A stretch of 9,800 bases of DNA, taken from contig JAGLTT010000018.1 of assembly GCA_023135135.1 (NCBI GenBank), forward strand, positions 1 through 9,800. The letters run 5' to 3'. The stretch's first letter is position 1. The number at the start of each line of letters is the position of its first letter. Below, in pieces: positions 1 through 5,561 of the stretch. The position numbers were made by a program, and so were the translations under genes. The notes beneath the pieces are model-generated. The model was not told where the DNA came from, made no database searches, and was given only the letters and a program-made list of their open reading frames with translations. Source of the DNA: Dehalococcoidales bacterium. Its GTDB lineage: Bacteria > Chloroflexota > Dehalococcoidia > Dehalococcoidales > RBG-16-60-22.

Positions 1-1
1 G

Positions 2-997
2 GACATGGAAGTCCTCGAGCCTATCAGTGAATTCAGGATCAAGTGTGTCGAGGATGGCCAAACCAACCCTGCCCTTGACAAGGTAATCAACAGCCTGCGG
101 AAACAGGGCACCATGGTACCCGGCGCCAGGGGCAAGCGTGGCGACTGGGCTGCCGGCCTTAACGTGAAGGACGCCACCAAGGAGAAAGTGGACGTGCTCT
201 ATCATGTCGGCTGTCTGACGAGTTACGACAAGGACATGCAGAAGCTGGCCAAAGCCACCGTAAAGATACTGCAGAAAGCCGGCGTCAATTTCGGTATTGC
301 CGGTGATGCCGAGACATGCTGCGGCGGGCGAGCCTACCAGATGGGTTACACAGAAGACTTCCTCAACCAGGCGAAGAAGAACATGGCCATGATCAAGAAA
401 GCCGGCGTCAAGACCGTTGTTACGGGCTGTGCCGATGGCTACCAGGCCTTCAAGGTACTCTACGATAAGTTTAATCTTAAGGGTGACCTCGAAGTGCTCC
501 ATATTTCCGAATACATCGACAAACTGATAAAAGACGGCAAGCTAAAGCCGCGGAAGAAAGTCGACATCTCGGTCACCTACCATGACCCGTGCCGTCTCGG
601 CAGGCTGGGTGAGCCGTGGATACACTGGGAAGGGAAAAAGATTCCGGGGGACAGGTTTGTTTTCGACCCGCCCAAGGAATACCGGCGGGGCACAAAAGGT
701 ATCTATGAACCGCCTCGGGATGTTCTCAAGAGCGTTCCCGGTATAAAACTCACGGAAATGACCAGGATTAAGGAATACTCCTGGTGCTGTGGGGCCGGTG
801 GCGGTGTCAATGAGTCAAATCCCGGGTTTGCCAGGTGGACTGCCCAGGAGAGAATAGAGGAAGCCGTGTCTACCGGGGCCGAGGCGATTGTTACCGCCTG
901 TCCCTGGTGTGAGAAGACTCTGAACGATGCCATCAGGGAAAGCGGAAGCAGCCTGAAGGTGTACGATATCGTTGAACTCGTAGAAAAGGCAATCTAA
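2..997 (+). CDS. CCG-domain Fe-S oxidoreductase (GlcF/HdrB-like), 5' end missing
   Basis: Probable electron-transfer subunit of a flavin-linked dehydrogenase. Residues here count from the first in-frame Met (position 5). Two cysteine-rich CCG domains (PF02754 type) are visible. The first has C70, C105-C106 and C141. The second has C196 (HDPC), C261-C262 (CCGAGGG) and C299/C302 (CPWC). In HdrB and relatives, CX(31-39)CCX(35-36)CXXC repeats bind [4Fe-4S] clusters. The first repeat lacks its final Cys (C-A-D-G), and the second carries about 29 extra residues (roughly 202-231) between its first Cys and the CC pair. The frame is open to the window edge. Relatives normally begin with a two-cluster ferredoxin domain, so the true start is probably upstream. 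The stop is 19 bases before the FAD oxidoreductase gene, suggesting one operon. The substrate cannot be told from sequence; glycolate, lactate or another 2-hydroxyacid are guesses from the family. Confidence 0.85.
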   Translation, partial: DMEVLEPISEFRIKCVEDGQTNPALDKVINSLRKQGTMVPGARGKRGDWAAGLNVKDATKEKVDVLYHVGCLTSYDKDMQKLAKATVKILQKAGVNFGIAGDAETCCGGRAYQMGYTEDFLNQAKKNMAMIKKAGVKTVVTGCADGYQAFKVLYDKFNLKGDLEVLHISEYIDKLIKDGKLKPRKKVDISVTYHDPCRLGRLGEPWIHWEGKKIPGDRFVFDPPKEYRRGTKGIYEPPRDVLKSVPGIKLTEMTRIKEYSWCCGAGGGVNESNPGFARWTAQERIEEAVSTGAEAIVTACPWCEKTLNDAIRESGSSLKVYDIVELVEKAI

Positions 998-1016
998 AAA
1001 AGGGGGTTAATGAATC

Positions 1017-2486
1017 ATGGCTTTAAGCAAGGACATTTATAAGGCGTTCGAAGATGTGGTGGGAGTGGAGAATATCTGTGATGACCCGGCAATAATGCCT
1101 GCGTATCACTCGGCTGAGCTCGGAGCTGTAATTCTTCCAAAGAACACAGCGGAAGTTCAAGCGATAGTTAAGCTATGTAACAAATACAAGTTACAATTCA
1201 GACCGGTATGTACAGGCTGGACGGGGATGTTCCCCAAGGGTATTATCTATTTAGACCTGAGAAGGATGAACCGCATAATTGAAATCAACGAGAAAAACAT
1301 GTATGCCGTGGTTGAGCCGTATGTGATCTCGGCACAGCTACAAGCCGAGTTGTTCAAAAGGGGCTTGAATTTTTGCATAAAGGGTGCCGGGACTAACTGC
1401 TCGGCGCTCCTCAGGGGTCACGGACACATGGACCAGACGACAGGTGGTGATGACCGAAACCACCTGGCCATAGAATGGGTAACCCCCGAAGGCGATATCG
1501 TCAGGTCAGGTTCGCTGGGGTCTTCGGATGAGTGGTTCTGCGGCGACGGGCCGGGTCCGTCTTTAAGGAGCATTCTTACCAGTGCGGTGCCGCCGGGCGT
1601 TACACCCGGAGTGTTTACAAAGGCTGCGGTAAAGCTTTATCACTGGGCGGGGCCTTCTGTCTACCCGGTCGTGGGGGTATCACCGCATTACTCCCTGAGC
1701 GAGATACCGCCTAACATGATGGCACGGTATTTCAGCTTCCCGTCAGTAGAGAAAATGTGGCAGGCGGAGCTCAAGATAGGTGAAAGTGAAATAGCGTTCG
1801 AGCTAATGGGTTTTAACATTTCAATGGTAGCTGCGAATATCACGACAAGCAATGAAGAAGAGGAGGAGACCTTCAACCGGCTCAACAAAGAGGTACAGGG
1901 GCCCGGCTTCTTTGTAATCATAGCCGGCGACTCTCCGGCGGACTTCGAATACAAGAAGCGAGTATTGGAGAAGATTGTCAGTGAAGCTGACGGGAAGTCG
2001 TTAAAAGCGGTCGAAGACCCCAGGATTGAAGGAATTCTGATGTGCCAGTGCACAAGAATCTCCGCCTCCATCAGGGAGACATTCCGTAACGGCGGGGCCT
2101 TCAATTCAATTCCTATCATGGGCCAGAGAGACCTGACTATAAAGTGGGCGATAGGAGCCGGCAAAGCGAAGGAGCCTTTGATAAAAAAGGGCCTGATAAT
2201 GGATGATGGCGGAGCCTTTTTTGGATGGGGAGTCGAACAGGGGCATCTTGGTAAAACGGAAATATTCTGCAAATTCGATCCTGGCAACTCTGAAGCAAAG
2301 GCAGCTGTAGAGGGATGGCAAAAAGAGCAGAATAGGAGGGCTTTTACCGAACGCTACTTCGCATCGACAATGGGCCCACAAGATGAAATCGGACCAGCTC
2401 TATTAAATTACCATTTATGGTGGCAGAAAATTACGGAAGCACTTGATCCGAATGGAGTATCACCATCGGCAGGTTCACTTGTCTAG
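1017..2486 (+). CDS. FAD-binding oxidoreductase (FAD_binding_4, GlcD/VAO-like)
   Basis: A 489-residue flavoprotein of the vanillyl-alcohol-oxidase/GlcD superfamily (PF01565 N-terminal FAD domain), expected to oxidise a small organic substrate and pass electrons to the Fe-S protein encoded just upstream. Family features seen: the ILPKNTAEVQAIVKLCNKY segment (39-57), a pyrophosphate-loop-like RPVCTGWTGMFPKG (62-75), the VVEPYV segment (98-103) where relatives have VEPGV, a GDGPGPSLR stretch (177-184), GVFTKAAVKLY (198-208), and a C-terminal LDPNGVSPSAG resembling the family ending DPNGxxNPG. The ATG at 1017 is preceded by AGGGGG at 1001-1006, a good ribosome-binding site. Its codons are noticeably richer in A/T at third positions than those of the upstream partner. 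Complete length and family ending suggest an intact gene. The exact substrate is unknown, and no covalent FAD-attachment residue can be assigned from sequence alone. Confidence 0.85.
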   Translation: MALSKDIYKAFEDVVGVENICDDPAIMPAYHSAELGAVILPKNTAEVQAIVKLCNKYKLQFRPVCTGWTGMFPKGIIYLDLRRMNRIIEINEKNMYAVVEPYVISAQLQAELFKRGLNFCIKGAGTNCSALLRGHGHMDQTTGGDDRNHLAIEWVTPEGDIVRSGSLGSSDEWFCGDGPGPSLRSILTSAVPPGVTPGVFTKAAVKLYHWAGPSVYPVVGVSPHYSLSEIPPNMMARYFSFPSVEKMWQAELKIGESEIAFELMGFNISMVAANITTSNEEEEETFNRLNKEVQGPGFFVIIAGDSPADFEYKKRVLEKIVSEADGKSLKAVEDPRIEGILMCQCTRISASIRETFRNGGAFNSIPIMGQRDLTIKWAIGAGKAKEPLIKKGLIMDDGGAFFGWGVEQGHLGKTEIFCKFDPGNSEAKAAVEGWQKEQNRRAFTERYFASTMGPQDEIGPALLNYHLWWQKITEALDPNGVSPSAGSLV

Positions 2487-2650
2487 TTTCTGCTAACGGG
2501 GGATGAGTAGTCTTTATGTTAGAGCGTAACCAGGAGAAAGTTAGATTACAGTATAAATGAATAGCAGCACCTGCTGAGCCTCGAATTTGCTATACGGCTT
2601 GGAGGTGTTATTCTTTTAGGGGTGAATTTAACCTAAGATCACGCCTGAGA

Positions 2651-2727
2651 TGGCGTCCCTGGAGGGGCTCGAACCCACGACCTACTGCTTAGAAGGCAGT
2701 CGCTCTATCCAACTGAGCTACAGGGAC
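2651..2727 (-). tRNA. tRNA-Arg (anticodon UCU)
   Basis: The reverse strand folds as a full cloverleaf. The acceptor stem is GTCCCTG/CAGGGAC, the D arm is GCTC...GAGC, and the anticodon stem is ACTGC/GCAGT around the loop CTTCTAA, giving anticodon TCT (plus-strand 2691-2693), which reads AGA/AGG Arg codons. The T loop TTCGAGC is standard, and the 3' CCA is encoded (2651-2653) after discriminator G. The T stem, GTGGG/CCCTC, has a T-T mismatch at pair 50-64. The gene is isolated and antisense to the flanking dxs and FAD oxidoreductase genes, with its own promoter candidate upstream. No convincing T-run terminator was seen after it. Confidence 0.97.
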
Positions 2728-2746
2728 GGGACTCCATTTCCTTAAA

Positions 2747-2775
2747 AATGTAACACGAATTAAGACCGAGGTCAA
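2747..2775 (-). promoter_or_regulatory. sigma-70 type promoter for tRNA-Arg
   Basis: On the reverse strand, TTGACC (plus 2770-2775, 5/6 match to TTGACA) is followed after exactly 17 bases by TACATT (plus 2747-2752, 4/6 match to TATAAT). Transcription would start near 2740, leaving a leader of about 12 bases before the mature tRNA 5' end at 2727. Position and spacing fit a dedicated tRNA promoter; it is not experimentally shown. Confidence 0.6.
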
Positions 2776-2822
2776 TATACCCCTTTTTGTGGCATGTGAG
2801 AGATTTTAAGGATATTCGATAA

Positions 2823-3332
2823 TCATTTTGCCGGAGTAGACAGTATATCGGCGACGGCCCACCCCAGGACGGTAGCGCAGGTAACAATCACTCCAGAGAT
2901 TATTATGCCAATGAAGATAGATAAAAAGGCATACCTGAATTTCAGTCCAAGCAGAACAGCAACAATTGAGCCTGTCCAGGCACCGGTTATGGGGAGAGGG
3001 ATGGCGACAAGTAGTGCAAGGCCTACGTGTTCATATCGTTCTATGGCTTTACCACGCCGCCTGATTCGTTCGAACAGCCAGTTTAATAACTTCTCAAAAA
3101 TACTTACTTTACACAGTAATTTGGAGACGAAGTTAAGGAATAGCAGAATAAAGGGTACCGGTATGAGATTACCGATGATAGCTATTATAAAGGCGTAATA
3201 CCATGGGAAATGAAAAGTGCCTATGGCAATTGGTATTGCCCCCCGGAGCTCCGAAATAGGTGAAGCCGCAACACCGAGAACTGCCAGGATATTAGAGATC
3301 TCCAAACTGAAAAGTTGTTCGAGATACGTCAC
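2823..3332 (-). CDS. Small membrane protein, Sm_multidrug_ex family (COG2426)
   Basis: A polytopic inner-membrane protein of about 169 residues matching the PF06695/COG2426 pattern. It has SPISELRGAIPIAIG (24-38), GNLIPVPFILLFL (54-66) and a second half-motif VGLALLVAIPLPITGAWTGSIVAVLLGLKF (103-132, key residues P112, P114, G117, W119, G121). Hydrophobic stretches fall near 12-27, 43-68, 102-130 and 134-162, with a basic cytoplasmic-type linker at 71-98 (RIRRRGK). The family name, 'small multidrug export', rests on old annotation; transport function and substrate are not established. The frame stays open to a TTG at 3368, but that codon lies within a promoter -35 element. GTG at 3332 is preferred: it gives a family-like N terminus and falls at the predicted transcription start, which would make the mRNA leaderless. 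No Shine-Dalgarno sequence precedes either start. It is transcribed divergently from dxs. Confidence 0.85.
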   Translation of the reverse strand: MTYLEQLFSLEISNILAVLGVAASPISELRGAIPIAIGTFHFPWYYAFIIAIIGNLIPVPFILLFLNFVSKLLCKVSIFEKLLNWLFERIRRRGKAIERYEHVGLALLVAIPLPITGAWTGSIVAVLLGLKFRYAFLSIFIGIIISGVIVTCATVLGWAVADILSTPAK

Positions 3333-3338
3333 GTTGCG

Positions 3339-3368
3339 AGTGTAGCAAACATACGCCGATAGCGTCAA
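3339..3368 (-). promoter_or_regulatory. Promoter candidate for the small membrane protein gene
   Basis: The reverse strand has TTGACG (plus 3363-3368, 5/6) then 18 bases then TACACT (plus 3339-3344, 4/6). The expected start is near 3332, which coincides with the chosen GTG start codon and implies a leaderless message. The -35 lies within one arm of the inverted repeat at 3364-3409. Confidence 0.4.
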
Positions 3369-3409
3369 GCTGGCGTTAGGAAAGGCTTAAAACAGGCTGT
3401 CAGCTTGAC
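3364..3409. repeat. 9-bp perfect inverted repeat between divergent genes
   Basis: GTCAAGCTG at 3364-3372 and CAGCTTGAC at 3401-3409 are exact reverse complements separated by 28 bases. Read outward, each arm is CAGCTTGAC and supplies the TTGAC of a divergent -35 element. The right arm is also part of a smaller 13-base inverted repeat, TGTCA-GCT-TGACA at 3398-3410. A paired operator is one reading; symmetric promoters or chance are the others. Confidence 0.5.
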
Positions 3410-3434
3410 AACTATTCGTTCACATTGTTAGTAT
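3405..3434 (+). promoter_or_regulatory. Promoter candidate for dxs
   Basis: A perfect -35 TTGACA at 3405-3410 is followed after 18 bases by TAGTAT at 3429-3434 (4/6 match to TATAAT). Transcription would begin near 3441, giving a leader of about 30 bases before the dxs ATG at 3471. The -35 overlaps the right arm of the inverted repeat and the 13-base palindrome at 3398-3410, so a repressor or activator bound there could directly affect RNA polymerase. Confidence 0.5.
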
Positions 3435-3470
3435 TGAAATTGGTGCCTCTTACTGATAATTATAAAGGCT

Positions 3471-5381
3471 ATGCCGAGATTGCTGGATAAAATCGATGGT
3501 CCCGCCGACCTGAAAGTATTATCGCTGGCGGCGCTGGAAGAACTGGCTGCCGAGCTCAGGCGTGAAATCATTACCACGGTAAACGCCACCGGCGGTCATC
3601 TGGCTTCCAACCTGGGAGTCGTCGAACTTACCATTGCTCTCCATCGTGTCTTCAACAGCCCCAGGGATAAAATTATCTGGGATGTAGGCCACCAGAGTTA
3701 CGTCCACAAACTGCTTACCGGACGCAGGTGTGAGTTCGATTCTCTGCGTCAGTATGGCGGATTATCAGGCTTTACCTGCCGCGATGAGAGCGAGCACGAC
3801 CCTTTCGGTGCCGGCCACGCCAGCACTTCGATTTCAGCAGCCCTGGGCATGGTCATTGCCCGCGATCTATCCGGCGACGACTATCATGTCGTGGCGGTTA
3901 TCGGTGATGGCGCTATTATGGCGGGGATGTCTTTTGAGGCGCTTAACCAGGCAGGACACTTCGGTTCCAGGCTTATCGTGATTCTCAACGATAACGGCAT
4001 GTCCATTTCACCTACCGTGGGGGCCCTGGCTAAGGTGCTGAGCCGGGTGCGGTTCAACCGGAATTTGCGCCGGGTCAAGAAGAGAGGCGAGAAAATTATT
4101 ACAGCTCTGCCCAGGGGCGAGAATCTCTGGCATCTGAGTCAAAAGCTCGAAGACAGGTTCAAGGAGCTGTTCATGCCGACACCCATCTGGGAGGAACTCG
4201 GTTTTACCTATATCGGACCGATTGACGGGCATAATATTCAAGACCTTGAAGCTGTGCTTACCCAGGTCAGAGATTCCGCTAACAAGCCGACTCTCGTCCA
4301 CGTTGTCACCACGAAAGGTAAGGGCTACAGTCCCGCCGAAAGTGACGCTGTCTACTTCCACGGCGTGTCTGCCAAGGGCGGTGGAAACGGGGAAATACCG
4401 ACCTATAGCGAGGTCTTTGCCCAGACGATGCTCCGGCTGGCCCGCGAGGAGCCTAAACTTACGGTGGTTACACCGGCCATGCCAGAAGGGAATTGCCTGA
4501 GTATCGTTGAGGCTGAATTTCCTGACCGTGTCTTTGATGTCGGTATTTGTGAACAGCATGCCGTTACTTTTGCTGCCGGTATGGCTACACAGGGATTCAT
4601 ACCGGTCGTGGCGATATACTCGACCTTCCTGCAGCGCGCCTTCGACCAGGTGATACATGACGTTTGCCTCCAGAATTTACCCGTCGTCTTTGCAATTGAC
4701 CGGGGAGGGATTGTCGGCGATGACGGTAAGACACATCAGGGCACGTTGGATATCTCCTACCTCACTTTAATTCCTGACCTCATTGTCGCCGCTCCCAAGG
4801 ATGAAAATGAGCTCCAGCACCTGTTGTATACTGCGGTAAAGGCAGGGCGTCCCATGGCGGTGCGGTATCCCCGCAGTCCCGGCCTCGGCGTACCGCTGGA
4901 CACTAAACTACATGAAATCCCCGTGGGCAAAGGTGAAGTGCTGCGTTATGGAGAAGATGTGGCCATTCTCGCTTTGGGCGCCTCGGTGGCCCCGTCCCTG
5001 GAAGCAGCCGGCAAGCTGGCAGCAGATGGTATCGAGGCTACGGTAGTTAACGCCCGTTTTGCCAAGCCTCTGGATGCGTCGCTGATAAACGACCTGTCTG
5101 GTCGTATCAAGCGCATCGTCACCGCTGAGGAGAATGTATTAACTGGCGGATTCGGCAGCAGCGTCAATAATCTGCTGCAGGAATCAGGCCGATGCGACGT
5201 ACAGATAAAGAATATCGGTATTCCCGACGAGTTCGTGGAGCATGGCACCCAGGCTATTTTACGCGCTAGATACGGTCTGGATGTTGAAGGTATCGTACGA
5301 CAGGTTTTAGAGCTGTTTCCGGACTCCGTTTCGGATTCGTCGTTAAATATTAATGGTAAAGCCAGGACGACACAGCGATAA
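3471..5381 (+). CDS. dxs: 1-deoxy-D-xylulose-5-phosphate synthase
   Basis: Cytoplasmic thiamine-diphosphate enzyme that condenses pyruvate with glyceraldehyde 3-phosphate and releases CO2, the first step of the MEP isoprenoid pathway; its product is also used for thiamine and pyridoxal synthesis. At 636 residues it has normal family length. Seen in order: NATGGHLASNLG (38-49) with conserved H43, DVGHQSYVHKLL (71-82) with H74, the ThDP/Mg motif GDGAIMAGMSFEALNQAG (145-162) closed by NDNGMSIS (173-180), GPIDGHN (249-255), the pyrimidine-domain VGICEQHAVTFAAGMA (357-372) with catalytic-type E361, DRGGIVGDDGKTHQG (410-424), and phosphate-binding RYPRSPG (465-471). The ATG at 3471 has only a weak AAAGG two bases upstream. 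It is divergent from the membrane protein gene and followed by an intrinsic terminator at 5501-5534. TpiA, encoded downstream, makes one of its substrates. Confidence 0.97.
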   Translation: MPRLLDKIDGPADLKVLSLAALEELAAELRREIITTVNATGGHLASNLGVVELTIALHRVFNSPRDKIIWDVGHQSYVHKLLTGRRCEFDSLRQYGGLSGFTCRDESEHDPFGAGHASTSISAALGMVIARDLSGDDYHVVAVIGDGAIMAGMSFEALNQAGHFGSRLIVILNDNGMSISPTVGALAKVLSRVRFNRNLRRVKKRGEKIITALPRGENLWHLSQKLEDRFKELFMPTPIWEELGFTYIGPIDGHNIQDLEAVLTQVRDSANKPTLVHVVTTKGKGYSPAESDAVYFHGVSAKGGGNGEIPTYSEVFAQTMLRLAREEPKLTVVTPAMPEGNCLSIVEAEFPDRVFDVGICEQHAVTFAAGMATQGFIPVVAIYSTFLQRAFDQVIHDVCLQNLPVVFAIDRGGIVGDDGKTHQGTLDISYLTLIPDLIVAAPKDENELQHLLYTAVKAGRPMAVRYPRSPGLGVPLDTKLHEIPVGKGEVLRYGEDVAILALGASVAPSLEAAGKLAADGIEATVVNARFAKPLDASLINDLSGRIKRIVTAEENVLTGGFGSSVNNLLQESGRCDVQIKNIGIPDEFVEHGTQAILRARYGLDVEGIVRQVLELFPDSVSDSSLNINGKARTTQR

Positions 5382-5440
5382 AGAATATTTATACTTCCTG
5401 AAAAGGGCAGGGGAGTGCAGTTAAAACTGATACGGAAATT

Positions 5441-5446
5441 TATAGT
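5441..5446 (+). promoter_or_regulatory. Possible -10 element ahead of the pgk leader
   Basis: TATAGT matches the -10 consensus at 5 of 6 bases and sits in the AT-rich part of the dxs-pgk gap. No good -35 is present 16-18 bases upstream, so support is weak. If used, transcription would start near 5453 and the leader of about 109 bases would contain the hairpin at 5469-5491 and the terminator at 5501-5534. Confidence 0.25.
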
Positions 5447-5468
5447 CTGTCCTTCAATTGCGGGTAAT

Positions 5469-5491
5469 CGCCTTCGCAAATGTTCGAAGCG
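5469..5491 (+). other. Leader hairpin between dxs and pgk
   Basis: CGCCTTCG (5469-5476) can pair with CGAAGCG (5485-5491), giving seven base pairs with one bulged C and an 8-base loop (5477-5484). The loop holds the ATG at 5480 that would start the small leader ORF. It lies nine bases before the terminator stem. It may be part of a folded leader RNA, but it is short and could be chance. Confidence 0.35.
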
Positions 5492-5545
5492 TTATGGCAT
5501 ATCAGGCGTCCGGGCCGGCGCCTGATTTTTGTTTTAAGTGAATAA
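5480..5545 (+). CDS. Possible 21-codon leader ORF across the terminator
   Basis: An ATG at 5480 opens a 21-codon frame ending at TAA 5543-5545, five bases before the pgk ribosome-binding site. It begins MFEALWHIRRPGRR and ends LIFVLSE. Four arginine codons (AGG, CGT, CGG, CGC) fall in the two arms of the terminator stem, but the stem sequence itself forces much of this composition. There is no good Shine-Dalgarno sequence upstream. It is reported only because its whole length spans the terminator; it may well be untranslated. Confidence 0.15.
   Translation: MFEALWHIRRPGRRLIFVLSE
5501..5534 (+). terminator. Intrinsic (Rho-independent) terminator after dxs
   Basis: ATCAGGCG (5501-5508) and CGCCTGAT (5519-5526) form a perfect 8-bp stem, extendable by a G-T and a C-G pair to a 6-base loop. 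A T-rich tail TTTTTGTTTT follows at 5526-5535. This is the strongest terminator in the window. It ends only about 27 bases before the pgk start codon, so it either ends dxs transcription or acts as an attenuator on transcripts entering pgk. Confidence 0.85.
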
Positions 5546-5550
5546 TTATC

Positions 5551-5555
5551 AGGAG
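5551..5555 (+). promoter_or_regulatory. Ribosome-binding site fixing the pgk start
   Basis: AGGAG lies six bases before ATG 5562. This favours 5562 over an in-frame GTG at 5538, which sits just past the terminator T-run with no ribosome-binding site, and over an out-of-frame ATG at 5558. Confidence 0.8.
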
Positions 5556-5561
5556 CGATGC

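Noticed and set aside
2487..2650. Gap between the FAD oxidoreductase gene and the tRNA; short inverted repeats (ATAGCA/TGCTAT at 2561-2593, TTAGG/CCTAA at 2616-2636)
   Set aside because: The stems are short with long loops and no T-run on either strand, so I cannot call a terminator or structured RNA; no ORF with a ribosome site was seen.
2651..2727. tRNA gene as a possible integration site for a mobile element
   Set aside because: There is no integrase, no direct repeat of the tRNA 3' end, and housekeeping-type genes lie on both sides.
2905..3198. 97-codon + strand open frame
   Set aside because: It is antisense to the clear PF06695 membrane protein gene and has no recognisable family features.
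5415..5525. GTG-started frame of 36 codons after dxs
   Set aside because: The purine-rich AGGGGAG overlaps the GTG, leaving no spacing, and the translation resembles no known protein; it ends inside the terminator stem.
5541..5546. AATAAT as a pgk promoter -10
   Set aside because: There is no -35 at the right distance and the start would fall within the pgk ribosome-binding site.
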